Below, piece after piece: positions 41,568-49,425 of a stretch of 57,548 nt of DNA. The stretch is from Planctomycetota bacterium. GTDB taxonomy: Bacteria > Planctomycetota > MHYJ01 > JACPRB01. Every line of letters begins with the position of its first letter. Position 1 is the first letter of the stretch. Location of the stretch: assembly GCA_035574235.1 (NCBI GenBank), contig DATLZA010000147.1:1-57548 (forward strand), read 5' to 3'. The position numbers and the translations under genes are program-made. The notes beneath the pieces are model-generated. The model was given only the letters and a program-made list of their open reading frames with translations, had not been told where the DNA came from and searched no databases.

Positions 41568-42536
41568 ATGTTCTCATCCGCGATCATTTTCTCTTTTTTG
41601 GCGGCGCCCGCGCTGCGCGACCATGGGCCCGGAACCTCGGGCGGCGGGCTCACGACGGTTTCGGGCGAGACGCTGCGCCCGGGATCGGTGTCCCTGAGCG
41701 TCCGGATCGATTACACCCAGTTCGAGCGCCTTTCCTCCGAGGACATCCGCGAGCGGACGCTCGACGTGGGGGGAAGTCACGCCCATTTCGACGCGGCGCG
41801 GTGGAGTCTGCTCGAGGCGTTCGAGGTGGCCTTCGGAGCTTCGGAGGGATTCCAGCTGGCCTGGTCCTTCGGGTACTACCGGGGCAACGACCTGCGCGAA
41901 GGGCACGTTCACGGCGACGGAAGCTACGGATTCCACGAAATGGGCGACGTCTCGGGAATGACCGACCCCTGGTTCACGGCGAAGGGCCGGCTCTTCAAGG
42001 GACCGGAGGGGAGTCTGGCCCTCTTTGGCGGGGTGAAGTTCCCGTTCGGGGAGGACGATGAGGCCGACGAGAGCGTGAACGGAAACCGGCCCCTGGAGCC
42101 CGCGCTCCAGCCCGGAAGCGGCACGTTCGACGCCCAGCTGGGGGCGGCGTACTCGCGGTGGCTGACGGAGACGCTGACCCTCGACGCGAGCCTTTCGTAC
42201 ACGCTGCGGACGGAGGAGGACGCGTTCAAGATCGGGGACCTCGTTCTTCTCGGAACCGCCCTGGCGTGGCGCTTCACGGAGAACGTGCAGACGTATCCCC
42301 AGCCCAGCGTGTTTCTGGAAGCGCACGTGCGCCATCTCTTCCGAAACGAGGAGGACGGCGAGCGGGTGCGCAACTCGGGAGGCACGACGCTTTTTCTCGG
42401 CCCGGGGTTCCGGATGGGATTCTCCGAGCGCGTCTCCTGGACGATCGCGCTTCAGATTCCGGTCTTTCAGCATCTCCACAGCGAACAGCAGGAGACGCTC
42501 TTCAAGGCGGTGACGGGACTGACGTTCACGTTCTGA
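41568..42536 (+). CDS. outer-membrane beta-barrel transporter-like protein
   Basis: A 322-residue protein with a signal peptide (FSSAIIFSFLAAPA) and many alternating hydrophobic/polar strands (SVSLSVRIDYTQFERL, GFQLAWSFGYYRGND, LTLDASLSYTLRTEED, VSWTIALQIPVFQHL) ending in the aromatic residue of VTGLTFTF, the mark of an outer-membrane barrel. It resembles the putative transporter group PF13557 (MetA-pathway-like). A His-rich stretch (REGHVHGDGSYGFHEMGD) is notable for possible metal binding. It follows the Cys-rich protein by 31 bases with GAGG seven bases before ATG 41568. Likely passes or senses a small ligand at the outer membrane. Confidence 0.75.
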   Translation: MFSSAIIFSFLAAPALRDHGPGTSGGGLTTVSGETLRPGSVSLSVRIDYTQFERLSSEDIRERTLDVGGSHAHFDAARWSLLEAFEVAFGASEGFQLAWSFGYYRGNDLREGHVHGDGSYGFHEMGDVSGMTDPWFTAKGRLFKGPEGSLALFGGVKFPFGEDDEADESVNGNRPLEPALQPGSGTFDAQLGAAYSRWLTETLTLDASLSYTLRTEEDAFKIGDLVLLGTALAWRFTENVQTYPQPSVFLEAHVRHLFRNEEDGERVRNSGGTTLFLGPGFRMGFSERVSWTIALQIPVFQHLHSEQQETLFKAVTGLTFTF

Positions 42537-42601
42537 GAGGTTCCGGGGCCGGGGAGGCGGCGGCCTTCCCGGCCCTCTTTCCCCGGCGCCTCCGCCCCCC
42601 G

Positions 42602-43006
42602 TCAGCGGACCCCCGCCGCCGCGCCCATCACGATTCCCATGAACGCCGCCCCCGCGAGAAACATCCCATCCGCCAGGCGGTGCCGCCGCCGCATTTCCGG
42701 GTCGTAGTAAACGATCTGGACCCCCGCGCGGCCGAGCCAGAACAGGGACATGCCCGCGCTCAGGAACCTCCCGAGCCCGCGGCCGGAGGCCAGTTCTCCG
42801 GGAAAAAGGAGGCAGACCGCCGCCATCCCCAGAAGGACGATCACGATGTAGACCCAGTGCACGACGAAGATCTGCCGGATCAGAGGGTCCACCCGCACAA
42901 GATTTCGCCGGCAGTCGAGCCGGCCCGGCAGCGCCAGGTTCATCGCCGCCACCAGCCCCTGAAGCACCCCCACCGCCCGGATCCAGGGGATCCACGCCTC
43001 GTCCAT
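42602..43006 (-). CDS. small four-helix membrane protein
   Basis: A 134-residue membrane protein with about four hydrophobic helices: WIPWIRAVGVLQGLVAAMNLAL, IFVVHWVYIVIVLLGMAAVCLLF, GRFLSAGMSLFWLGRAGVQI and FLAGAAFMGIVMGAAAG. No family recognised. ATG 43006 is preferred because AAGGAGGG stands just before it and an upstream start would lie only about 10 bases from the predicted transcription start. A strong promoter with a palindromic operator controls it (43055-43089). Function unknown; it may be part of an ion or metal response because the divergent gene is a Kef-type antiporter. Confidence 0.65.
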   Translation of the reverse strand: MDEAWIPWIRAVGVLQGLVAAMNLALPGRLDCRRNLVRVDPLIRQIFVVHWVYIVIVLLGMAAVCLLFPGELASGRGLGRFLSAGMSLFWLGRAGVQIVYYDPEMRRRHRLADGMFLAGAAFMGIVMGAAAGVR

Positions 43007-43043
43007 GCGCCCTCCTTCCCGCCACCCGGACCGCTGGATCGGC

Positions 43044-43089
43044 ATATACGTATATTTCTGTATATACAGAAAATACTGTTCGACGTCAA
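43044..43089 (-). promoter_or_regulatory. strong sigma70 promoter with two palindromes
   Basis: On the minus strand TTGACG (43084-43089) and TATATA (43061-43066) are separated by exactly 17 bases, upstream of the small membrane protein. An 18-bp perfect palindrome TTTCTGTAT-ATACAGAAA (43055-43072) is centred on the -10, and a 12-bp palindrome ATATACGTATAT (43044-43055) adjoins it at the predicted start of transcription. The AT-rich patch stands out in 70% GC DNA. A dimeric repressor is expected; none is adjacent. Confidence 0.75.
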
Positions 43090-43161
43090 GGCTTCCCGGG
43101 CGCGCGGCCGGCCGCGCGCGGCGCTTGATGAGGGCGCGCCCGCGTGGTAGAGTGCACGCTC

Positions 43162-44526
43162 GTGATGACCGCCCTCCTGGCGAGCCTGGCCGATGAGGGA
43201 ACGCATTCGGCCGTCGGGGCCAAGGCCGAGGAGGTCGTCCTTCGCCTCCTCATCCAGCTCATCGTCATCCTCCTCGTCACGCGGGGGGTGGTGCTCCTGG
43301 CGCGCCGCCTGGGGCAGACCGACGTTTCCGGCGAGATCCTGGCCGGGATCCTCCTGGGGCCCAGCCTCCTCGGAGCCCTCGCCGGAACGATCGACCCCGG
43401 GTTCATGAACCGGCTCTTCCATCCGTCCACCTCCGTCATCTTCACCGGCCTGGCGCAGGTCGGCCTGGTTCTCCTTCTTTTCCAGATCGGGCTGGAATTC
43501 GAATTCCGCACCCACCTGGGGGAGGACCGGCGCCCCATCTTCGTCATCAGCGCCACCGGCATCGCGGTTCCCTTCCTCCTGGGCTACCTTTCCGCTCCCT
43601 GGTTCCACGCGCATCTGCCCGAAACGGTCAAACCCTCCCTTTTCGCCTTCCGGCTCTTCTTCGCCGTGGCCATGTCCATCACGGCCATCCCCGTCCTCGG
43701 GCGGATCTTCATGGAGCTGGGTCTCTCCCATACCCGCACGGCGGCCCTCACGATCGGCTCGGCGGCCGTCGACGATGTCACGGGATGGCTGATCCTCGGC
43801 GCCATCTCCCTCATCGTTCAGGACAAGCCGCTGCTCTCCTGGGTCCTTCCGCGGATCGCGGGCCTGGCGGTCTACCTCTTCGTCGTCTTCCGCCTGCTGC
43901 GGCCCGTTCTGCGGCGCGCCGTCGCGGCCCACCTCGAACGCGCCGGGAGCCTCCGCGTGACGGCCGTGGCCTGGATCCTGCTCCTGCTTTTCGCCTCCGC
44001 CACGATCACGAGCCTGCTCGGCGTCTTCGCCATCATCGGCGGATTCGTCATGGGCGTGGCCCTCCACGACGACCGCCGCTTCGTCGAGGCCTGGAAGCAG
44101 CGCGTGGCCCCCCTGGTGCAGGCCTTCTTCCTGCCGATCTTCTTCACCTACACGGGACTGCGCACCGACATCGGAACCATCCCCGGCGGCTTCGGACTCC
44201 TCATGCTGGTCCTCGTCTGCGCGATCGCCTTCGTCGCCAAGCTCGGCGGCTGCTACCTGGCGGCGCGCTGGGTGGGCGAATCCCGCCGCAGCGCCCTCAC
44301 GATCGGCGTCTGCATGAACACGCGCGCCCTCATGGAGCTCATCGCGCTCAACATCGGCCTGGACCTCGGCGTCCTCACCCGCAGCATGTTCACCATGCTC
44401 GTCCTTATGGCCATCGCCAGCACCTTCATGGCCACGCCCCTCATCCGCATCCTCATGCGCGGCCAGGAGCGCCTGACCGGCGAGGCCGCCGAGGTCGAGG
44501 CCGCCCGCGCGGCCGCCCGATCCTGA
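43162..44526 (+). CDS. Kef/CPA2-type cation:proton antiporter
   Basis: A 454-residue membrane protein with about 12 helices of the sodium/hydrogen exchanger family: ILAGILLGPSLLGALAG at the second helix, LVLLLFQIGLEFEF, AVAMSITAIPVLGRIFMELGL, AAVDDVTGWLIL (the Asp-Asp pair implicated in cation and proton binding), and VAPLVQAFFLPIFFTYTGLRTD. No TrkA-N regulatory domain follows, so it resembles short CPA2 members such as those related to KefB/GerN. ATG 43162 is chosen over a GTG six codons upstream. Divergent from the small membrane protein across 155 bases. Likely exchanges K+ or Na+ for H+. Confidence 0.9.
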   Translation: MMTALLASLADEGTHSAVGAKAEEVVLRLLIQLIVILLVTRGVVLLARRLGQTDVSGEILAGILLGPSLLGALAGTIDPGFMNRLFHPSTSVIFTGLAQVGLVLLLFQIGLEFEFRTHLGEDRRPIFVISATGIAVPFLLGYLSAPWFHAHLPETVKPSLFAFRLFFAVAMSITAIPVLGRIFMELGLSHTRTAALTIGSAAVDDVTGWLILGAISLIVQDKPLLSWVLPRIAGLAVYLFVVFRLLRPVLRRAVAAHLERAGSLRVTAVAWILLLLFASATITSLLGVFAIIGGFVMGVALHDDRRFVEAWKQRVAPLVQAFFLPIFFTYTGLRTDIGTIPGGFGLLMLVLVCAIAFVAKLGGCYLAARWVGESRRSALTIGVCMNTRALMELIALNIGLDLGVLTRSMFTMLVLMAIASTFMATPLIRILMRGQERLTGEAAEVEAARAAARS

Positions 44527-44563
44527 AGACCCCTGCAACCCTTCCGCCCCCCGCGGCGTGATG

Positions 44564-44569
44564 TATAAT
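44564..44569 (+). promoter_or_regulatory. perfect -10 box before the PVC cytochrome gene
   Basis: A consensus TATAAT lies 62 bases before the ATG at 44631. No good -35 sits at the usual distance, so it may need an activator. The rest of the 104-bp gap shows nothing further. Confidence 0.5.
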
Positions 44570-44630
44570 GGGCCCGCTTTTCTTCCCTCGACCCGGAGCG
44601 GGAATGAATTTCCGCCCTTTGAGGTGACCG

Positions 44631-47621
44631 ATGGCTCGCATCCTCCTCGGCGCGCTTCTCCTGGGGATCGCCCCGGCGGCTCAGGACGCCCAATGGATCT
44701 GGAAAAGTCCCCAGGCCCGCGCCCAAGAGCGCCTTTTCTTCCGCAAGACCTTCGAGATCGGCCCCGTGGAATCCGCCCGCGTCCACGGCACCGCGGACAA
44801 CCGCTTCGTCCTCTTCGTCAACGGACAGGAGGCCGCCCGGAGCGACGACTGGACCGCCCCCGTGTGGGTGGACCTCAAGCCGTACCTGCAGCCGGGCCGG
44901 AACGTCCTGGCCGTCGAGGCGCAAAACGAGGGCGGCCCCGCGGGACTGCTCCTGCGCTTCCTCATCCGCACGGCGGACGGCAAGTCCCTCTCCTTCGGCA
45001 CCGACGCCTCCTGGAAAGTCTCCGACCGCCCCGAGAAAGGCTGGGAAGAATCCGGCTTCGCCGACGCCGCCTGGGCCGCGGCCGCCGTCCTGGGCCCCCA
45101 CGGAATGCCCCCGTGGGGAGACGTCCTGGCCGGCCAGCCCGGAACCGCCGAGGCCGCCGCCGCGCCGCGCGAAAATCTCCGCGCCCGCGACGGCTTCCGC
45201 GTGGAGCGCCTCTACACCGTCCCCAAGGCCACGCAGGGCTCGTGGGTTTCCCTCGCCGTCGATCCGCGCGGACGCCTCATCGCCTCGGACCAGGAAAGTA
45301 AAGGCCTTTTCCGCCTCACCCTGAAGGGCGATTCCGTGGACGTCGAGAAGATCGACGTCCCCGTCAGCGGCGCCCAGGGTCTCGTCTGGGCTTTCGACGC
45401 CCTCTACGCCGGCGTCAACGGGAAAGGTTCCGGGCTCTGGAGGATCCGCGACACCGACGGCGACGACCGCCTGGACCGGGCCGAACAGCTCTTCGCCGTC
45501 CGCGGAAGCGGCGAGCACGGCCCCCACGCGGTCCTCCTCACCGAGGACGGCCGCGGACTCTACTTCGTCGCCGGCAACCACACCCTCCTGCCCGACGGCC
45601 TCACCGGAAGCCGCATTCCCACCAACTGGGGCGAGGACCTTCTTCTGCCCCGCCAGTGGGACGCCGGCGGCCACGCGGTGGGGATCCTCGCTCCCGGCGG
45701 ATGGATCCTGCGCGTGAGCCCCGATGGAAAAGAGCGCGAAGTCTTCAGCATCGGCTACCGCAACCAGTACGACGCCGCGATCAGCCCCGAGGGGGAGATC
45801 TTCACGTTCGATTCCGACATGGAGTGGGACCTCGGCCTGCCCTGGTACCGGCCCACCCGCGTCTTCCACGTCGTCAGCGGAAGCGAGTTCGGCTGGAGAA
45901 GCGGAAGCGGCGTGTGGCCCGACGCGTACCCGGACTGCCTGCCCGGCGTCGTGGATATCGGACCCGCCAGCCCCACGGGCGTCCTTTTCGGAACCGGCGC
46001 CCGGTTCCCCGCGCGCTATCAGCGGGCGCTGTACATCCTCGACTGGACGTACGGCACGATCTGGGCCGTCCACCTCAAGCCCAAAGGCGCTTCCTACGAG
46101 GGCGAGGTCGAGGAGTTCGTCAGCGGAACGCCCCTTCCCGTCACCGACGCGGTGATCGGGAAGGACGGCGCCCTGTACTTCACGGTGGGCGGACGCGGAA
46201 CCCAGTCGGCGCTCTACCGCGTCTCCTACGTCGGGAAAGAGCCCGTCGATCCGGCCCCGCGGGCGCCGGATCCCGGAGCCCCCGCGCGCGAAATGCGCCG
46301 GCGGCTGGAAGCCTTCCACGGGCGGCGCGACCCGGCGGCCCTGGACGCCGCCTGGCCCTTCCTGGGACACGCCGACCGGTTTCTCCGCTACGCCGCGCGG
46401 ATCGCCGTGGAAAGCCAGCCCGTCGAATCCTGGATGAACCGCGCCCTTTCGGAGCGCGATCCTCAGGCCCTGACGACGGCGCTGGTGGCCTTGACGCGCC
46501 AGGGTCCCAAGGAGGCGCTCGGCGCGGTTCTCGAGGCGCTCGACCGGCTGGATCTCGGGGGACTTCCGGAGCCGGTCCTTCTGGACGCCCTGCGCGTCTA
46601 CCAGCTCGCCTTCATCCGCATGGGTCCGCCGTCGGAGGAGCTGCGGGGCCGCGCGATCCGGCGCCTGGACGCTCACTTCCCGCACCGTTCGGCGGCGGCC
46701 AACCGCGAGCTGGCCCAGCTTCTCATCTATCTCGAGGCGCCCACGGCCGTCGAGAAGTGCCTCGCCCTTATGAAGCGGTCGGGACCGCCGCCCCGGCCGT
46801 CCTGGGTCACGGCGTTCGACCGCAACCGCGGCTACGGCGGCGTGGTGGAGAAAATGCTCGCCAAGATGCCGCCCGCCGAGGGAATCCATTACGCCTTCGC
46901 GCTGCGCAACGCCAGGACCGGGTGGACGCCCGAACGGCGCCGGGAGTACTTCTCCTTCCTCAAGGAAGCCGCCGAGAGCTACACGGGCGGCAACAGCTAC
47001 AAGGGATATCTCATCAACACGTGGAAGGAAGCGCTCGCTCACGTTCCCCTCGAGGAGCGCGCGGCGCTTCCGGCGCTTTCCCCGCCGCGCCTCTCGGAGC
47101 TCCCCAAGCCCAAAGGACCCGGCCGCGCCTGGACCGTCGAGGAGCTCCTTCCCCTCGTCGAAAAGGGGCTCCGCAAACGGAACTTCAGGAACGGCCGCCG
47201 CATGTACCTGGCCGCCCAGTGCGTCGTCTGCCACCGCTTCGACGCCGAGGGCGGAAGCGGCGGACCGGACCTCACGGGCGTCGCCGGCCGCTTCGGCGTG
47301 CGCGATCTCCTGGAGTCCATCATCGAGCCGAGCAAGGTCATTTCCGACCAGTACCAGGGCATGGTCCTGCGCACGCGCGACGGCCGCGTCTTCTCGGGCC
47401 GCATCGTGGGCGAGAAGGAGGGAAAGCTCCAGATCGCCACCGACCTTCTCAAGCCCGACGCGATCGTCGAGATCCCGAAAAGCGCCGTCGAGGAGAGCCG
47501 CGTTTCGACGGTTTCGCTCATGCCCACGGGGCTGCTCAATCCCCTGAACGCCGACGAAGTGCTGGATCTTGTGGCCTATCTGCTTTCGGCCGGCAATCCC
47601 GAGCACCCGGCGTTTCGCTGA
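44631..47621 (+). CDS. PVC-type c-cytochrome protein with beta-propeller
   Basis: A 996-residue exported protein. After a signal peptide (ILLGALLLGIAPAA), residues about 22-165 form a galactose-binding-like sandwich (QWIWKSPQARAQERLFFRKTF, VARVHGTADNRFVLFVNG-type strands). Residues about 180-530 are a six-bladed, L-sorbosone-dehydrogenase-like propeller (LVWAFDALYAGVNGKGSGLWRI, PTRVFHVVSGSEFGWRSGSG). A helical HEAT-like region follows, and the last ~140 residues are a PVC-type cytochrome with heme motif CVVCHRF at residue 864 and the family tail TDLLKPDAIVEIPKS. This architecture is frequent in planctomycetes, thought to act in periplasmic oxidation of sugars. Starts at ATG 44631 behind a TATAAT box. 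Single gene. Confidence 0.88.
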   Translation: MARILLGALLLGIAPAAQDAQWIWKSPQARAQERLFFRKTFEIGPVESARVHGTADNRFVLFVNGQEAARSDDWTAPVWVDLKPYLQPGRNVLAVEAQNEGGPAGLLLRFLIRTADGKSLSFGTDASWKVSDRPEKGWEESGFADAAWAAAAVLGPHGMPPWGDVLAGQPGTAEAAAAPRENLRARDGFRVERLYTVPKATQGSWVSLAVDPRGRLIASDQESKGLFRLTLKGDSVDVEKIDVPVSGAQGLVWAFDALYAGVNGKGSGLWRIRDTDGDDRLDRAEQLFAVRGSGEHGPHAVLLTEDGRGLYFVAGNHTLLPDGLTGSRIPTNWGEDLLLPRQWDAGGHAVGILAPGGWILRVSPDGKEREVFSIGYRNQYDAAISPEGEIFTFDSDMEWDLGLPWYRPTRVFHVVSGSEFGWRSGSGVWPDAYPDCLPGVVDIGPASPTGVLFGTGARFPARYQRALYILDWTYGTIWAVHLKPKGASYEGEVEEFVSGTPLPVTDAVIGKDGALYFTVGGRGTQSALYRVSYVGKEPVDPAPRAPDPGAPAREMRRRLEAFHGRRDPAALDAAWPFLGHADRFLRYAARIAVESQPVESWMNRALSERDPQALTTALVALTRQGPKEALGAVLEALDRLDLGGLPEPVLLDALRVYQLAFIRMGPPSEELRGRAIRRLDAHFPHRSAAANRELAQLLIYLEAPTAVEKCLALMKRSGPPPRPSWVTAFDRNRGYGGVVEKMLAKMPPAEGIHYAFALRNARTGWTPERRREYFSFLKEAAESYTGGNSYKGYLINTWKEALAHVPLEERAALPALSPPRLSELPKPKGPGRAWTVEELLPLVEKGLRKRNFRNGRRMYLAAQCVVCHRFDAEGGSGGPDLTGVAGRFGVRDLLESIIEPSKVISDQYQGMVLRTRDGRVFSGRIVGEKEGKLQIATDLLKPDAIVEIPKSAVEESRVSTVSLMPTGLLNPLNADEVLDLVAYLLSAGNPEHPAFR

Positions 47622-47682
47622 CGGCCTCCGGCGCGGGTAACGGACCCGGCGGCCGCCGCGTCCAAGGAGAGGAGGGATCCCG

Positions 47683-48633
47683 GTGACCGACGCTTCCGCG
47701 ATCGCCCGCCGCCCGTGGCTCGTGGCCGTCTGGCCGGGCATGGGCCAGGTGGCCCTGACCGCCGGATACTACCTCATGTCGCGGCTTCGAATGCACGAGG
47801 CGGACACGATCCCCGTCCGCGACCTCTTCGACGTCGAGCACGTCGACGTGAAGGACGGCCTGGTGCGGATGGGGCGGCTTCCGCAGAGCCGGCTCTTCCT
47901 CCGGAAGGATCCGGACGGCCGGCGCGACGGAGCGGTTTTCATCGGCGAGGCCCAGCCGCCCCTGGGCAAGCACGCCTTCTGCACCCGGCTCCTGGACGCG
48001 GCCGGAAGACTCGGGGTGGACACCGTCTTCACCTTCGCCGCGATGGCGACCTCCATGCATCCGTCGGCCCCGTCCCGCGTCCTCGGTGTGGCCACGCATC
48101 CCGAAGGCCTTCCGGAACTGCGCCGTCACGGCGTGGAGATCATGCCCGACGGCCGCATCACGGGGCTGAACGGGGTTTTCCTCGCCGCGGCGGCGGAACG
48201 CGGCATGACGGGAATCGGCCTTCTGGGGGAAATTCCCGCCTTCGCCGCGCAGCTTCCCTTTCCCAAGGCCTCCGCCGCGGTCCTGGCCGTCTTCTCGCGC
48301 ATGGTCGGCCTCCCGATCGATCTTCGGGAACTCGAGGAGTACGGTCGCGCCATGGAGGAGCAGCTCGCCCAGATCGTGCGCCAGATGCAGGAAGCCCTCC
48401 GGCCGGGCGCGCCGCCTTCCGAAGAGGAGGCCGAAGCCGTCGAGGCGCGCCCCGAGCCCGCTCCGGCCCAGCCGGAACCCGACGAGGCCGCCCGCCGGCG
48501 GATCGAGGAGCTGTTCCGCGAGGCCGCCCGGGACCGCTCCAAGACCTTCGAGCTCAAGCGGGAGCTTGACCGCCTGGGCCTCTTCAAGGACTACGAGGAC
48601 CGCTTCCTCGACCTCTTCCGCAGGCCCGAGTAG
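47683..48633 (+). CDS. PAC2 family protein
   Basis: A 316-residue protein of the PAC2 family, related to archaeal and eukaryotic proteasome-assembly chaperones. Residues 10-235 are the core: RPWLVAVWPGMGQVALTAGYYLM, VFIGEAQPPLGKHAFCTRLLDAA, VFTFAAMATSMHPSAPSRVLGVA and GMTGIGLLGEIPAFAAQLPFPKAS. A Pro/Glu-rich linker (about 250-270) leads to a helical C-terminus (RIEELFREAARDRSKTFELKRELDRLGLFKDYEDRFLDLF) that I do not recognise. GTG 47683 has AGGAGGGA upstream. Cytoplasmic; function in bacteria is unknown. Confidence 0.85.
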   Translation: MTDASAIARRPWLVAVWPGMGQVALTAGYYLMSRLRMHEADTIPVRDLFDVEHVDVKDGLVRMGRLPQSRLFLRKDPDGRRDGAVFIGEAQPPLGKHAFCTRLLDAAGRLGVDTVFTFAAMATSMHPSAPSRVLGVATHPEGLPELRRHGVEIMPDGRITGLNGVFLAAAAERGMTGIGLLGEIPAFAAQLPFPKASAAVLAVFSRMVGLPIDLRELEEYGRAMEEQLAQIVRQMQEALRPGAPPSEEEAEAVEARPEPAPAQPEPDEAARRRIEELFREAARDRSKTFELKRELDRLGLFKDYEDRFLDLFRRPE

Positions 48634-48649
48634 GACGCGGACGCCTTTC

Positions 48650-48679
48650 TTGACGGCGGGGCGCGAACCGGGGTATTCT
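48650..48679 (+). promoter_or_regulatory. promoter of the Mo-oxidoreductase operon
   Basis: TTGACG (48650-48655) and TATTCT (48674-48679) with an 18-base spacer form a good sigma70 promoter 48 bases before the ferredoxin-subunit ATG. A short inverted repeat ATAGC-T-GCTAT follows at 48689-48699, near the predicted transcript start, and could be an operator. Confidence 0.6.
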
Positions 48680-48726
48680 TGATCGCAATAGCTGCTATCT
48701 GTTTTTTGGATGATCGAGGCCCGCTC

Positions 48727-49425
48727 ATGAACGCTCCCGCCGCGCCTCAACCCGCCCCCCGCTGGGCCCTGGCGATCGACCTGGCGCGCTGCACGGGATG
48801 CCACGCCTGCTCCGTCGCCTGCAAGGTCGAAAACCGCGTGCCCGTGGGTCACTTCCGGACGATGGTGTACTACCGCGACCGCGGAACCTTCCCGCACGTG
48901 CGGCGCGACTTCCTGCCCGTCGTCTGCCAGCAGTGCGCCGACGCCCCGTGCCTGAAGGCCTGCCCCACCCGCTCGATCTCCCGCGGGCCCGACGGCATCG
49001 TCCGCATCGACAAGGAGACCTGCGAGGGCAACGGCGCCTGCGAGGAGGCCTGCCCCTACGGCGCGATCTACGTGGACGCGCTCACCCGCACGGCCGACAA
49101 GTGCGACTTCTGCTCCCACCGCCTGGAGGCCGGACTGGAGCCCGCCTGCGTGGAAACCTGCCCCGGCGGAACCCTCATCTTCGGAAACCTGAACGACCCC
49201 GCCAGCCCCGTTTCGCGCTTCCGCGCCGCCTGCGGAGACGCGCTCCGGCCGCTCAAGCCCGAGAAAAACACCCAGCCGCAGGTTCTCTACCGCGGACTGG
49301 ATCCGTCGCTCGAGAAGAAAATTCCGGAGGGCCGCAACCACGACGGCCGCTCCTACGAAATCGAATTCTGGGCCCGCGAGGAGCCTCCCCCCGCCCCCCC
49401 CGCGCGCCGGAGGAAGAAGCCGTGA
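48727..49425 (+). CDS. 4Fe-4S ferredoxin-type electron transfer subunit (DmsB/NrfC-like)
   Basis: A 232-residue iron-sulfur protein of the DmsB/PsrB/NrfC family. Four Cys clusters bind four [4Fe-4S] centres: CTGCHACSVAC, CQQCADAPCLKACP, CEGNGACEEACP and CDFCSHRLEAGLEPACVETCP. It shuttles electrons between the molybdenum subunit and a quinone- or cytochrome-linked partner. No signal peptide is present; it would ride out with the TAT-exported catalytic subunit. ATG 48727 follows the promoter at 48650. Its stop overlaps the next gene's GTG (GTGA), consistent with a fixed stoichiometry. Confidence 0.93.
   Translation: MNAPAAPQPAPRWALAIDLARCTGCHACSVACKVENRVPVGHFRTMVYYRDRGTFPHVRRDFLPVVCQQCADAPCLKACPTRSISRGPDGIVRIDKETCEGNGACEEACPYGAIYVDALTRTADKCDFCSHRLEAGLEPACVETCPGGTLIFGNLNDPASPVSRFRAACGDALRPLKPEKNTQPQVLYRGLDPSLEKKIPEGRNHDGRSYEIEFWAREEPPPAPPARRRKKP

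Noticed and set aside
42540-42600. Possible hairpin after the outer-membrane barrel gene
   Set aside because: Arms GCCGGGGA/TCCCCGGC are separated by a long loop and no T tract follows; it is probably base-composition noise.
44253-47741. A 1162-residue open frame on the minus strand
   Set aside because: Antisense shadow of the PVC cytochrome gene and the antiporter end; no motif, no ribosome site and low-complexity composition.
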